From Agapanthus africanus (Eukaryota > Streptophyta > Magnoliopsida > Asparagales > Amaryllidaceae), in contig JASDDO010000018.1 of NCBI GenBank assembly GCA_030015575.1, positions 231,927,138 to 231,991,137 on the forward strand: a stretch of DNA of 64,000 nt, given 5' to 3'. The notes beneath the pieces are model-generated. The model was not told where the DNA came from, made no database searches, and saw only the letters and a list, made by a program, of their open reading frames with translations. Of this stretch, positions 33,845-47,063 are shown one piece after another (position 1 is the first letter of the stretch; every line of letters begins with the position of its first letter). The position numbers and the translations under genes were made by a program.

Positions 33845-34946
33845 TACCACTTTTAGGGGACTGATGCTTGCCGCCCCCTAAGCCTGATATGCGATAGTCT
33901 TAGACGAACAGACCTGACTGTACGGAGATTGTCATATCAGGCTCAGTAGGAGTTCGGATGGGTTTCTTCATCGGCCATCTTATCGACATCTACCTGGGGA
34001 CCGTTACATACAGCTGGTACCGCTTGCGGCCGGTGGTTAAACCCACTGCCAGCCTAGTGTCGAGTCTTTAGAGTCCCACACAGAGGGTTTCCCTGCTTCA
34101 AGCGAATCGATATAGAGGTCGTATGGTTTTACGACAGGGTTCGGACATATACGTGTACTTGTGCACGTATGTTGTTCGAACAGAGTATACTAGCAGGCTT
34201 TATTTTAAGCCAGATTCTAGTATTGGAATATTGGATTTATGCAGTCTCAGTATATCCGTGTTTTTCGTATATACGGACAGGAGGGACATTCTCGTAATTA
34301 CTCGAGAAGCTTTTAGAAGAAAGGTGACTCATTATGTTTTAATTCATTTATGAATTAAGCTTAATGAGGTGGAGGAGATGAGGTGTAATTATCATTAAAT
34401 GAACCATGACTCATGAGATGATTCATCTCAAGTATTAAATGAAGAATGGTTGCTAGATATTTGATGAGATATTTTTTCATGCTTCATATTATCCAAATGA
34501 GTTAAGATTCATTTCATAATAACAAAACACTTCTCTCTCCTCTAGCTCTCTCTTCTAAAAACTAACCCTAATCCTCTCATGAGTTGAGAACCCTAGGGTT
34601 AGCAAGATTAATAGATCCTTAATCCATCTCTATATCCTTTAGGTTACTTGGATTAGCAATCCTAGCCACTTAGTTACCTCAAGTTAGAGGTTAAAGTTTG
34701 AAGAAGGAACTCTCGGGTGGATCTTCTATTACATCGAGGAGGCCGACGAGGAGGTGAACAACAAGAACAAGAAGGACTAGTATCTTGAGTTATAATCATC
34801 TATCATAGTAGTTAACTACTTCTAGATAGTTTGTTAGTTAGGGTTTCGCAAAGATCCGTTTGATTGTCGATGTTACTTTGAACTAAATGATTATTTTTCC
34901 TTTTCCGCCTCCCCGCATCTTGTGGGGTGTGTAACGTTGACTTACA
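33845..34946 (+). repeat. C: 3' LTR, right part (1.10 kb) after D
   Basis: Resumes with TACCACTTTTAGGGG, the continuation expected from A's LTR, and ends in TTGACTTACA. It contains GGCTT-TATTTT-AAGCC (34196-34211), the counterpart of the conserved LTR hairpin. It is non-coding. Confidence 0.9.
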
Positions 34947-35572
34947 ACAACCTCAACACGGATGTGCCCCGCAAAATAATATTACATCACTTAACAATTT
35001 TACATCAAATGAAAGAAACTCTCTTCTCACATCCCCGGCTATTCATCATCGATGATCCAATAAAGTTCATATACACAAATCAACAAATATGTGCAACCTG
35101 AAGCTAACCGATGTATAGCAATTAGCTGAAGTTTAAAAACACATATAACAACATAGATAAAACCAGGTTAGCCAAGAACGTTAGAATTTCGATCGAAACA
35201 TATTTTCCGTGCCTACCCCAAGTGCAAACCAGCATACCAAAAAATAGTGGGTAGAAACAAAATATTCCAGAAAACAATACACCCAAAATAAGAAATAACA
35301 GAGGAAAAATGACCTGAATCAGCCTCGACTTGTCCGCGGCTCCGCGGCGAAACCCACTGTTCTGCCGCGCTTCCGCGGCCGTCTTGGTGATTCATTGGCT
35401 CATTTTTCTTCTGTCTTCTTAGAATACCATGCACACATTTTTCATTCCTCTGAAAAAATTTTCTGGAACTTTAAAAAATCGACAGAAACAAAGGGTATCG
35501 GTGTTTCGTTTTCCGGATTTTCCGACGACCGAAGTTCTAAAAACTTGCTAACGAGCTACTAAAGGTTTAGTA
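34947..35572 (-). other. F: remaining leader of the oldest copia element
   Basis: Type-A leader on the minus strand, running from the primer site leftwards until C interrupts it. It contains the GC-rich hairpin (35334-35378: outer CCGCGG/CCGCGG, a 3x3 internal loop, inner CGCGGC/GCCGCG) and the CTATACAT-loop hairpin (35102-35127). F's coding region would lie left of C, outside the window. Confidence 0.8.
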
Positions 35573-35585
35573 GGCCATGATACCA
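35573..35585 (-). other. F: degenerate primer binding site
   Basis: The minus strand reads TGGTATCATGGCC, two mismatches from TGGTATCAGAGCC, consistent with F being the oldest copy here. Confidence 0.8.
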
Positions 35586-35586
35586 T

Positions 35587-35757
35587 CGTAAGTCGATGTT
35601 ACGCACCCCACGGGTTCGCAGGGAGGCAGAATAAGTAAAAAACGATTTTTACGGGCTTCGTATCGCCGACTCGAACTCTAGGATCGATACTAAACCTTAA
35701 CTAGCAAACTACTATGAGGTAAATAACATGGATAGAATGTTATACCTCCTGATTTCA
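35587..35757 (-). repeat. F: 5' LTR, piece 1 (171 bp) up to G
   Basis: Aligns with the start (plus-strand view) of H and A LTRs: CGTAAGTCGATGTTACGCACC versus TGTAAGTCGATG in H. The last five bases TTTCA (35753-35757) are the target site of G. Confidence 0.85.
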
Positions 35758-38700
35758 TGTAACATTTAAGAAAATATAAAATATTATTTTTGGAATTTAA
35801 TATTAAATAATATATTTCCCGAAAACTGCCCGATTTGCGAAATTGGGGTTTTCGAAAAAAGGTATAAATATATACCAATATTTGTGAAATAATTGGAAAT
35901 TAAAATGATTTATTCATTTAAAAATATATTTAAAGGATTTGGCATTTTTAAAATTTATTATATGCAGTTTTGATAAAAACCCGATTAGTGCACTGCTAAT
36001 CGCGATTAAGCCAAATCCGTGTTTCTACAGTTTTCCATAACTAGTGCACCATGACATGTTACATGTTGTTTTATTTCATTTGTGTTATGTATTATGGTTT
36101 TATTGTGGTGAGAAAAGAAAAATGAAAAAGAAAAAGGTGTCAAGATGATTGAGGGGAGAGAGAGGGGACATAATGATGAGAGTGAGTATGCTTGGAGAGA
36201 GGGAGTGAGAATAATTGAGAGAGAGAGAGAGAGAGGGCTGCCTCATATCTTTTCCCCACCATTTTTGCATCTCCTTCTTCATCTTCCTCACCCTCATCTC
36301 CCTCCATCTTCAACCCCTAAATCCACATCCAAAACTCCATCAAAACCCTAAACCCCTTTCACTAAAAATGATCCCCTCTTTATGCTCATCACATTGAACC
36401 AAGACAATATTGGAACTACTAGAGTTCTCTTGAGTTCATCCTTGAGGTATAATCATTCCTACTTAGTTAGTTTTTAGTTTTCTTGTGTTTTAGATAGTTT
36501 AGAAGTTGAATTGGTTTGGCGGTTGTGAAGATATAAATCCCTAGAGAGGGTTTCGATTTAAAAGTGGTTTTGGTGAACTCTTGCGGCCGTACAAGAGCTA
36601 GAATATAGTATAGAAACCAAAATACAGATTTAGGATTTAGTCCATGTTGGTTTTGGGAGGATATAGGGTGTGCAGGGAAATCTGGAGCAACCCGGGTACT
36701 TTCTGAGTTTAGCAAACAATACCAGGAACCCATTTTGGAACATAGGAGACCACCATGACCAAATGAAGCCCAACAGAGCAGGGGGCCAAGGAGGCTAGAT
36801 TTTTGGGGTAGGTAGCCGGTCACATGGTGGCATGTGGTGTCGGGGTTGGTCCAGTAGCTCATATACATCATATACAGCACCCTAGACTTGTTTGTGCAAC
36901 TCCTTTTGGCCTGAGTCGAAATCTGGGAACACATTAGCGTGATTTTTCGATATGTTTTCCGTATTTTGAACATTTAGTTTTGATATTTGGATTTTTATTT
37001 GGTTGTTGAATGTTTGTACATCAACGACTAGGGGTAATTTGTTGGTTTTGCATACGTGGGCTATAGGTTCTAACCTATAGGCGATCCGTGTGCCGTTTTG
37101 GATTTCAGAACTTGATTTTCATAGCGTTGTGATATATGTTGTTATTTTAGGCACCTTCGCGTAGATTCCGATGCGACGGAGTATCGCGTCATCGACTTCG
37201 GCAAGCGATGACCAATGTTAGTAGATCTATATCTACGGGGAAAGTCAGGTAGATGACGTATAGCACTCCCGCAAAGTTTTAGTGGAAACCGATTTGTAGC
37301 TTATGGTTAAGAAAACCTAGAGTAGAAAACGAGGGTTAGAATTAAAATATAGCTATAAAAACCATATTAGAAACTAAAGGATAGTTAGAAGTAATATGAT
37401 ACGGCTAATATGTGATGACAGGATTTGAAGATGATATTTGATGATATTGCCATTTAGGGTACTATAGGACTAGACAGTTAACGTAGATGTGTCATCCGAA
37501 CCATACCTATTTCCAAACTGAAGAATCGTATGCCTCTTTTAAACAGATAACTTGAGGGACATTACGAATTTTTCAATGATATCTTTTCCTTAAAAACACC
37601 GTAGCCCCTACTTTCAAAACTACGATTCGCGTCTTTCAAAAACTGCTTGTATGGTTCGGGTGTGTTTGTTAGATTAGGTACTTATGCTAATAGTAAAGGT
37701 AGAATGTATTTGTAAAACTGACTTCATGAGGGATATAATGCGATGAAAAGGATATATGACGCGATATGATGATTTGGTGATATGTTGGTATACGGATGCG
37801 AGTCGATTGAGATGATTTATACCCTGCTTATCCCCTGATATGAGATTATTGCGGATGTGACCAGGGACATAGGTAAATAGAGATAATTATATGTGTTGTG
37901 AATCGCGAGAGTTAGCCGTACGTGACGTTAGGTCCGTACCCTCCTCGTCTTATAGGTTGATAGGATCCCTGATAGTTTAATGCCGCCGTACGATGATTTT
38001 CCGTGCGTGATGAGTTTGACTTGATGATTGATCCATCCACTTGACTAGAGGTTGCCGTACGATGGATTATACCGTACGCGATGTTGTTAGGCTGGATGCC
38101 AATTGATGGATTCACCGACTCGATCATGTTAGATATGTATACCTTATAGCTTTTAGCTGATGATTTACCTTATGCAGCATTCATGTTATACTCATTGCAT
38201 TGCATATACCTGTGCTAGTACACATACACCATTATCGATGATGCGTATGTTATACGCACACAGAATTGCCAGCTCACACACTTCATCATCGATAATTGCC
38301 ATGTCACTACACAGTAGAATTGCTGCATCATGATATGACTCCTTGCATGATTCACTTGCTATAGTTATATATGCACCCTTATGCGATATTGTATTTGACT
38401 TTGGAGAATTTGGGAACCGCAAGATATATTTTTTAAACTGGATTCCTTTCAAATAGCGGTTTTCCCTCGAAATGTGCATGTTACTGTTCCATATTGCAGG
38501 ATACACGGATATGCTTACATTTCTGTTATATGTCGCATACATCATGCTTTACAATTTTACGCATTGAGATATGTTGTTTTTAATGAGATTTCTGAATTTG
38601 AGAACCGTGGTTATTTTAAAAGAATGTATGTATCGTTTTCAAAACCCGGTTTCTCTTGATATGATATTTCAGTGCATCCACCATGCATTTTCTCGGTTCT

Positions 38701-40057
38701 GAAACATGTGACAGTGATACCCAATCGAGGAGCTGGATGAGGCCAATTACTGGTACATGGTGGACCCGGTATGGTACCCCAGGGCAAGAAAGGGATGCTG
38801 TAGAGTAGACGGTGAGCCTAGCAGAGGGACTACTACCTACCGGTGATAGTATTTGGGCTCGGCGGATATCCGGAGGATACCGACCGGAGTCGAGAGATGA
38901 TATGGGCTGATCCGGACTGAGGGAGCCCGTGGGCCGTTCCGGACGGACGGAGCCCGAGATATAAGGATTTATGTGTCGATGATGGACATGGGTTTCATGA
39001 TGTTTTCGAGTGTCGATGTTGGACACCCAGGTTCTATGATTTTGATGTGTCGCGAGAGACACCGTTGATTTATATCCTCATACTTTCATACACACTCTTT
39101 TATGATATTTACGTGCATACAGACATTGATTATATTATTGGATGAGATCCACACGCATACATATATTGATTATATGGTTGGACGAGATCTACATGCATAC
39201 ATACATCGATTATATGGTTGGATGATATCAGCATACTTATAGACCTTGAATATATTTTTGGCACATGTGATGACCCAGTCACCCTAGATATCATAGTATT
39301 ACCTTTATGATATAGTTGACCTAAGAGTCGTTGTTTATTCGATTTTCTATTTGTAGTTGTTTTTCTACTCACGAGTTGGCAACTCACCCTCGTTGTGCCA
39401 CAGTTCTTGCAGGTTGACCGCATGGATCCGTAGCGGCGTCACTGGCACATATCTTCATTTTGGTGTTTTGCATTGGTTGGTGGGGCATTTGTATTGTACC
39501 CACTCTTGTATTTATATTTCATATTGTATCTAGTCAACTCCATCAATCAAAATTAGTAAATTGTATAAGTAATGAGAGTTAGTGAGATTGTGGTTACGAG
39601 ACTTAGAGCGAGGGGTTTTCCGCTACTTGTGGTTTTGATGTCTTGCTTATTTCTTTATCTTTGTGGTGAACTTCGCCGTTGGGCGTCGTATACTTACATA
39701 TACTGTCTGGCGTGGTTGTGATCCGCCGTTTGGCGAAGAGCTAGTTCCCGCTTGGGGATGCCATTATTCTTATTATGTATTTATGGTTTTGGATCAAAAT
39801 ATACAAAGGAGGTGGTGCTCAAAATTTTTAAAAGACGAAACATGTTTTCAAACTAGTAAATTTCACTTGCATTTTCATGTTCCTTTTCTATGCATTAAGA
39901 AAACTTGATTTCATTATACCTTTATTTCAAAACTTCACCTCCTATTTTTTCATAAAAAGGTTTAGATTTCTGGGTTTCAGCTTACTTGAATTACATTATG
40001 CCTTTAGACGTTAAGTGATTTAAGTGCGGTCACGAGCTAATATTTCGGGTCGTGACA
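35758..40057 (+). repeat. G: 5' LTR (4.30 kb)
   Basis: Very AT-rich at the start, with GA-rich tracts at 36150-36235 and a CT-rich tract near 36280-36305. The terminal part (about 39040-40057) matches 48965-49386 and 60021-60599. Open frames of 60-168 codons (for example 36467-36973 and 38616-39062 minus) are not preserved intact in the 3' LTR, so I do not call them genes. Confidence 0.88.
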
Positions 40058-40060
40058 AAG

Positions 40061-40073
40061 TTGGTATCAAAGC
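40061..40073 (+). other. G: primer binding site
   Basis: TTGGTATCAAAGC, three bases after the LTR end. It is complementary to the initiator tRNA-Met 3' end with one change from TGGTATCAGAGC. Confidence 0.85.
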
Positions 40074-43000
40074 ATTAGGTTTAACCTTTGTTCGGGTCTA
40101 TGTTTGACTATGCGGAGTCTAGGACGGGTATGTATTTCGGAACCTAGGCTTGACCTTACGGAACTTTTACTTGAACGGGGGGTATTAGACCCAAACTTTC
40201 ATTTCATAAGTTGGCCCTAATTGATGGAGTTGGTAGCTTGAGTAGAGTGACGTACCGTACATATGTTCCGCGGCATATTTACGATACGATACTCCACTTA
40301 AGAAACCTTAGGATGTACATGTTTTTGAGACTTATGATTCTCTTCATACTTATGATTATACATCCATTTGATATCCTTGATTCTACTTGTTTCCATGATC
40401 ATACTCATATTGATGCTATTCCTTCTCATGATCATGTATCCATTCTGGACCTGTCGTTTCCTTTCATGCCTTTGATATATTTTTATCGATACTCGATTGA
40501 GGTTCCTGTCACCATAGTTTGAGCGCAGTTTGAGCTGCTGCTAGTGTTGCGGTCAGGAAGAGCTCGTCATGGACGAGGGCTGACTATTGTGTTTTCTGGT
40601 GACATGGGAACGTCTCGAGTTAGTATTTGTGTTATGACCTCTTGGATGATGCGAGTGTTTGGTTTTGCACCGGATGAGCGGGCCATTGATAGAGCTGCCA
40701 GTTGCTAGAGGACTGTTGATGTACAGCCGGCCTCAGAGATTGTGATGTCGTCTACCATGCAGACAGATGACCCAGCTGTTGCTGAGATTGATAAGATGTC
40801 GCTTCCAGAGCTTACGAGCTGAGATCGCCGGAGCTTCCAGGAAGAAATGCGACAGATGATAGTTAGTCTACCCCGAGTTGAGAGACGAAGTTGATTCGTC
40901 AGATTGATGCGCCGACTCAGGCCCAGTTGAGTTGAAGGATTTCAATGTGGAGAGTCTTACTCGGATCTAGAGCAGACCGATCCAGAGATGACCGTTGATG
41001 TACCGTATTTCCTGGAGGATTGAGGCATTGTTTAGCGTGCGGACGAAGGGTATTGGCATGTCGCCTAGGAGAAGTTAAAAAGTTCGAACGAATGTCAAGA
41101 ACCCGTTTTTCCCAAGTTTAAAGTGTTCGGAGGAACATGCAAGTGATTCTGTGGACCCTCTAGAAGAATTAAACCCTAACTCGACATGATGACCATGGAA
41201 CCACTTTCGAACCTTAGGGTTTGCGGCAGTTTAGCGGTGCCATCAGTGAGGCTTGGATTTTGCCCTTCTATGGCTGGTCCAGAGGTACTGTGGTATGTAC
41301 CAGATATTTTAGACTATGCTCAGGTGTTGAGCTTTCGGGAAATTTTGGGACTTTGATGATTCGATCGAAAAGTTTGACGTCGTCCAGATATCATGTGATA
41401 AGAGACCATTAAGCTGACCAGCTTCGGATAGAGGACCTCACCCAGATGCGTTGTGAGTTTATCGAGGACGGGCGAGTATTGAGTATTCCTTCGACGGTTG
41501 GGATGAGTTCCCGAGGACGTGTTCGGCCAGATATCTTCTACAGAGTGATGAAGATACCGAGTTCGTAACCTCGAGTCCGTGTGAGAGACTCCGGATTGAC
41601 CGTGGCCGAGAATAGTTGCAGTGCACAGTAAGCATGGCGTGACGTCATAGTGGACGATGATACAGACGAGTGGAACCAGAGGTTCATGCGAGACGCTGAC
41701 GAGCTATTGTTACTCCCCGTCAAGATTAGAGATCTGATATGCATACAGAAGCGTTAGGATGCGGCCAGTTCCCGAGGAAATGTTGTGGTGAGGATGCAGG
41801 TGTTCAAAGAATGAGAAAAAATTATGTAAGAGTACCAGCCTCCGTACAGTTCGGCATAGGCGAGATCGGAAGAGACCTTGAGCAGGATTCCTTCCATGAC
41901 ACTGCTGCAATGAGATTTGCACCCAGGATCAGTTATGTCACCTATATTCAGAGGACCAAAGGCTGACGCCAGTAACGTGTTGTTTTACGAGTGGTCGCGA
42001 TGATTGGCCGAGAGATGACCAGAAATGTGCTAGAGCGGAATCGTTCCCTTAGCACACCTGACCGGGCCGATGAGCCGATGAATTGCGAGATTGGTAATCC
42101 GAGGAGAAAATGAGTAACCAGAGACAGAGGACGCCAGACCGTGAGCAGGAGGCAAGCGGATATTCTTGCTCTGCCGGTTTTAGGCGCACCGATTCATTTT
42201 TCGACATTGTAGGAGGTGTACCTCAATGCCATTTACTGCGATTTGCATTGTGATCCGAGTATCACGCTTATATCGCTTGGATTTGAGTTTTGATGATTGA
42301 GTTCCATGATATTGTTTTTGTGCACCATGGTTGCACCTACTAGGTATTTGTATTTTGCGCATAGTTATTACACTTGAGATATTCTTTATACACCGTTGTG
42401 TTGATTTATGATTTATGCACAGTTATTGCACATAAAATCGTTCTGTGCCTTGGCTGCACATGTTTATGCTTTCATGGATCTCATACATTTGGGTTGATTT
42501 TGTGCTTATGGTACGCATTCGATTTCGTTTTTGCACTCAGTATAGTTCACATATGCCTGCAGTGCTTTGATACGTATTTTGTGCACCACAGTTGCACCTG
42601 ACTTCGTTTTGATGTCATTTGAGATATTGATTATGATTTCATACCTAGGGCATGCATATGATTTGATTCATGCTTTCGGCATAGTTTTCATGAACTTTTA
42701 GTATTTTGATTTTCTTTTGTGCATGCTGATGCACATGGTTGTGAGATTATATACCACGGTATACCTAATTTGGATTTAGATTGAAATGTGTTGTATACCG
42801 TCGATTTCGATTTTGATACTCGATATTTGTTTTGTGCACCTTGTGCACCTGATTGGATTCTTGTGCATATTTGACGTGCTTGGATTGGACTTTGCGCATG
42901 TTCGGCGCATGATATTGGATTTCATGGTTTCGTGCATATTGGATGCACACGATTGAGATTTTCGTGCACAATAGATGCACAAGGTATTGTTGTCGTGCAC

Positions 43001-43790
43001 ACCCGTTGCAGAGGACAGATGCTTTTGTGCACACCAGTTGCACTTAGTTTTGCTTTGTGCATATAGTGACACATATGTTTGGGTTTGATTTCCGTGCGCA
43101 CCAGATGCATGTGATTGTTGGATACGCCTTTTGAGGCTGATTTTGCTTTGGAGCACTTTGTTTTCTTTTTGGGCACCATATTATATAATGGCCAAACAGG
43201 ACTGATCCGAGGAAAGTACCTGAGTACTTTTCGTGCATTAAAAGTTGACCAAGAGGTTTTTGAAAAAGAGTTATAGTCTCGCTATTTCCTACGTGTCCGT
43301 GAGCGACACGAATGTTTATAAAGGAAAACCTTTTTGAATATTTTGAAAACGACGGAATGTGTATTTATGAACACATATATGGACATATATTATTATTTTA
43401 AAATGAGCGTCCGTCACTTATGCCGTGAGTTATGCATTCACGCGGCGATTTAGAAAAGATTTTTGCATAAGTTTTATTTAGTTCTTGAAAGTTTTTCCAA
43501 AAATGCGTACAATACACGTATTATGGTATTTGACTAGTGTATATTGGATTTCAGTAGTGGATTTCGAGATCTGTATCTCTATTGTAACTCCGAGAATATG
43601 CGTCCAAATCCGATGATTTGCGTGACGCTTGACGGAGTTCGATTTTGAGTTTTGTACTTGTTTTCGTGCGCACTTGACACGCTGTGTTGTTTTTGCATCT
43701 TTCGTGATTTTGGAGCCCCGTTGATTCGAGCTGATTATTGAAATGTTTTAGATTTTGGGGGTTTAAATTTAAATTCGGGGACCGAATTTC
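40074..43790 (+). other. G: interior, 3.7 kb, no identifiable gene
   Basis: No open frame longer than 126 codons and no RT, integrase, RNase H or protease motif in any frame. The stretch 40540-42170 has the base composition of a decayed gag-like coding region, but I recognise no motif and do not call one. The stretch 42300-43140 is an array of small hairpins (separate entry). 43140-43790 holds nothing I recognise. Confidence 0.7.
42300..43140 (+). repeat. G: dispersed array of GTGCA-N7-TGCAC inverted repeats
   Basis: Exact 17-nt units GTGCA-N7-TGCAC at 42320-42336, 42581-42597, 42932-42948, 42964-42980 and 43027-43043, plus about ten decayed units between them (for example near 42415, 42445, 42720, 42835, 42860 and 43095), roughly every 30-60 bp. 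Each is followed by a loosely similar TTGATTT/GATTTTG stretch. It looks like an eroded tandem repeat whose hairpin part is best kept. Confidence 0.7.
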
Positions 43791-43806
43791 TTTAAGGGAG
43801 GAAGAT
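43791..43806 (+). other. G: polypurine tract
   Basis: TTTAAGGGAGGAAGAT right before the 3' LTR TGTAACATTT. Confidence 0.85.
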
Positions 43807-46800
43807 TGTAACATTTCAGAAAATATAAAATAATATTTTTGGAATTTAATATTAAAATAATATATTTCCCGAAAACTGCCCGATTTGCGATATTGGGGTT
43901 TTCGAAAAAGGATATAAATATATACCAATATTTGTGAAATAGTTGGAAATTAAAATAATTTATTCATTTAAAAATATATTTAAAAGATTTAGCATTTTTA
44001 AAATTTATTATATGCAGTTTTGATAAAAACCCGATAAGTGCACTGCTGATCGCGATTAAACCAAATCCGTGTTTCTACAGTTTTCCATGGCTAGTGCACC
44101 ATGAAATGTTACTTGTTTATTTCATTTTTGTTATTTGTTATGGTTTTATTGTGGTGAGAAAAGAAAAAAGAAAAAGAAAAAGGTGTCATGGTGATTGAGG
44201 AGAGAGAGAGGGGACATAATAATGAGAGTGAGCATTCTTGGAGAGAGAGAGTGAGAATGATTGAGAGAGAGGGGGGCTGCCTCATATCTTTTCCCCACCA
44301 TTTTTGCATCTCCTTCTTCATCTTCCTCACCCTCATCTCCCTCCATCTTCAACCCCTAAATCCACCTCCAAAACTCCATCAAAACCTTAAACCCCTTTCA
44401 TTAAAAATGATCACCTCTTCATGCTCATCACATTGAACCAAGCAAAGTGGGATTTTGACAATATTGGGACTACTAAGGTTCTCTTGAGTTCATCCTTGTG
44501 GTATAACCATTCCCACTTAGTTAGTTTTTAGTTTTCTTGTGTTTTAGATAGTTTAGAAGTTGAATTGGTTTTGTGGTTGTGAAGATAGCAATCTCTAGAG
44601 AGGGTTTAGGTTTAAAATTGGTTTTGGTGAACTCTTGTGGCCGTACAAGAGCTGGAATAAAGTATAGAAACCAAAATACGGATTTAGAATTTAGTTCATT
44701 TCGGTTTTGTGAGGATATAGGGTGTGCAGGGAAATATGAAGCATCCCGGGGACTTTCTGAGTTTAGCAAACAATACTAGGGACCCATTTTGGACCATAGG
44801 AGACCACCATGACTAAACAAAGCCAAACAGAGCAAGGGAGGCCGAGGAGGCCAGATTTTTGGGGTAGGTGGCCGGCCACTTGGTGACATGTGGTGTCGGG
44901 GTTGGTCTAGTAGCTCATATAAATCATATACAACACCCTAGACTTGTTTTTGCAACTCCTTTTGGCCTGAGTCGAAATCTGGGAACACATTAGTGTGATT
45001 TTTGGATATGTTTTCCGTATTTTGAATGTTTAGTTTTGATATTTAGATTTCTATTTGGTTGTTGAATGTTTGTACATCAACGACTAGGGGTAATTTGTTG
45101 GTTTTGCATACGTAGGCTATAGGTTCTAACCCATAGGCGACCCGTGTGCCGTTTTAGATTTCAGAACTTGATTTTCATAGCGTTGCGATATGTGTTGTTA
45201 TTTCAGGTACCTTCGTGTGGATTCAGAGGTGACGGACTGTGGCGTCATCGACTTCGGCAAGCGAAGACCAGTGTGAGTAGATCTATATCTACGGGGGAAA
45301 TCGGGTGGATGGCGTATAGCACCCCCGCAAAGTTTTGGTGGAAACCGATTTATAGCTTATTGTTAAGAGAACCTAGAGTAGCAAACTAAGGTTAGAATTA
45401 AAAGATAGCTATAGAAACCATTTTAGAAACTAAAGGGTAGTTAGAAGTAATATGATACGGCTAATATGTGATGATGGGATTTGAGGATGATATTTGATGA
45501 TATTGCCGTTTATGGTACTATAGGACTAGATAGTCGACGTAGATGTGTCATCCGAACCATACCTATTTCCAAACTGAAAAATCGTATGCATCTTTTAAAC
45601 AGATACCTTGAGGGACCTTACGGATTTTTCAATGATGTATTTTCCTTAAAAACACCGTAGCTCGTACTTTCAAACCTACGATTTGCATCTTTCAAAAACT
45701 GTTTGTATGGTTCGGGTGTGTTTGTTAGATTAGGTACTTATGCTTATAGTAGAGGTAGAATGTATTTGTAAAACTGACTTGATGAGGGATATAATGCGAT
45801 GAAAAGGATATATGATGCGATATGATGATTTGGTGATATGTTGGTACACGGATGCGAGTCGATTGAGATGATTTATACCCTGCCGGTCCCCTGATATGAG
45901 ATTATTGCGGATGTGACCTGGGACATTGGTATATAGAGATAATTATATGTGTTGTGAATCGCGAGTGTTAGCCGTACGTGACGTTAAGTCCGTACCTCCT
46001 CGTCTTATAGGTTGATAGGATCCCTAATAGCTTAATGTCGTATGATGATTTTCCGTGCGTGATGAGTTTGACTTGATGATTGATCCATACCCTTGACTAG
46101 AGGTTGCTGTACGATGGATTATACCGTACGTGATGTTGTTACGCTGGATGCCGATTGATGGATTCACCGACTCGATCATGTTAGATATGTATACCTTATA
46201 GCATTTAGCTGATGATTTACCTTATGCAGCATTCAATTTATACTCATTGCATTGCATATACCTTTGCTAGTACACTTACACCATTATCGATGATGCGTAT
46301 GTTACACGTACACAGAATTACTGGGTCACACACTTCATCATCGATAATTGCCATGTCACTACACAGTAGAATTGCTGCATCATAACATGACTCCTTGCAA
46401 GATTCACTTGCTATAGTTATATATGCAACCTTATACGATATTGTATTTGACATTGGAGAATTTGGGAACCAGAAGATATATTTTTTAAACTGGATTCCTT
46501 TAAAAGAGCGGTTTTCCCTCGAAATGTGCATGTTACTGTTCCATATTGCATGATATACGGATATGCTTACATTTCTGTTATATGTCGCATACATCGTGCT
46601 TTATAATTATACGCATTGAGATATGTCGTTTTCATGAGATTTCTGGAATCGAGAACCGTGGTCCATTTAAAAGAAAGTATGTATCGTTTTAAAAACCCGG
46701 TTTCTCTTGATATGATATTTCAGTGCGTCCACCATGCGTTTTCTCGGTTCTGAGACATGTGACGGCGATACCCGATCGAGGAGCTGGATGAGGCCAATTA

Positions 46801-47063
46801 CGGGTACATGGTTGACCCGGTATGGTACCCCGGGGCAAGAACGGGATGCTGTGCAGTAGACGGTGAGCCTGGCAGAGCGACTACTACCTACCGGTGATAG
46901 TATTTAGGCTCGGCGGATACCGACCGGATTCGAGAGATGATATGGGCCGATCCAGACTGACGGAGCCCGAGATATGACGAATTACGTGTCATGCTGGACA
47001 CGGGTTTCATGAAGTTTTCGGGTGTCGATGTTGGACACCCAGGTTCTATGATTTTGATATGTC
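43807..47063 (+). repeat. G: 3' LTR, part 1 (3.26 kb) up to H
   Basis: Aligns with 35758-39049 with scattered substitutions and small indels. It ends at the target site ATGTC (47059-47063) of solo LTR H. Confidence 0.9.

Larger units (their letters stand above)
17225..34946 (+). mobile_element. Element C: gag-bearing Ty1/copia retrotransposon, plus strand, interrupted by D
   Basis: In the window: part of the leader (17225-18927), gag-pol (18928-22869), polypurine tract, and the 3' LTR split by D (22884-23686 and 33845-34946, 1.9 kb together). Its 5' LTR, primer site and first leader part lie left of X, outside the window. Right of its LTR end (GTTGACTTACA) the sequence is F's leader, so C inserted into F; the possible target repeat ACAAC (34947-34951) cannot be checked. 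Many nonsense changes make it an old, dead copy. Confidence 0.88.

Noticed and set aside
36150-36235. GA-repeat tract as a regulatory GAGA element
   Set aside because: Simple low-complexity sequence; its copy in the 3' LTR (44200-44270) has a different length.
36467-36973. 168-codon minus-strand frame in G's 5' LTR
   Set aside because: The counterpart in the 3' LTR (44521-44769) keeps only about half of it, with stops; no start context or motif.
42300-43140. CRISPR-like array of palindromic repeats with spacers
   Set aside because: Units are degenerate, spacing is irregular, the context is a plant LTR element, and no cas genes are present.
42765-43238. Overlapping Cys/His-rich minus-strand frames resembling a zinc protein
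   Set aside because: The Cys and His codons come from the GTGCA/TGCAC repeat array read antisense. Three overlapping frames show the same pattern and no knuckle spacing is kept.
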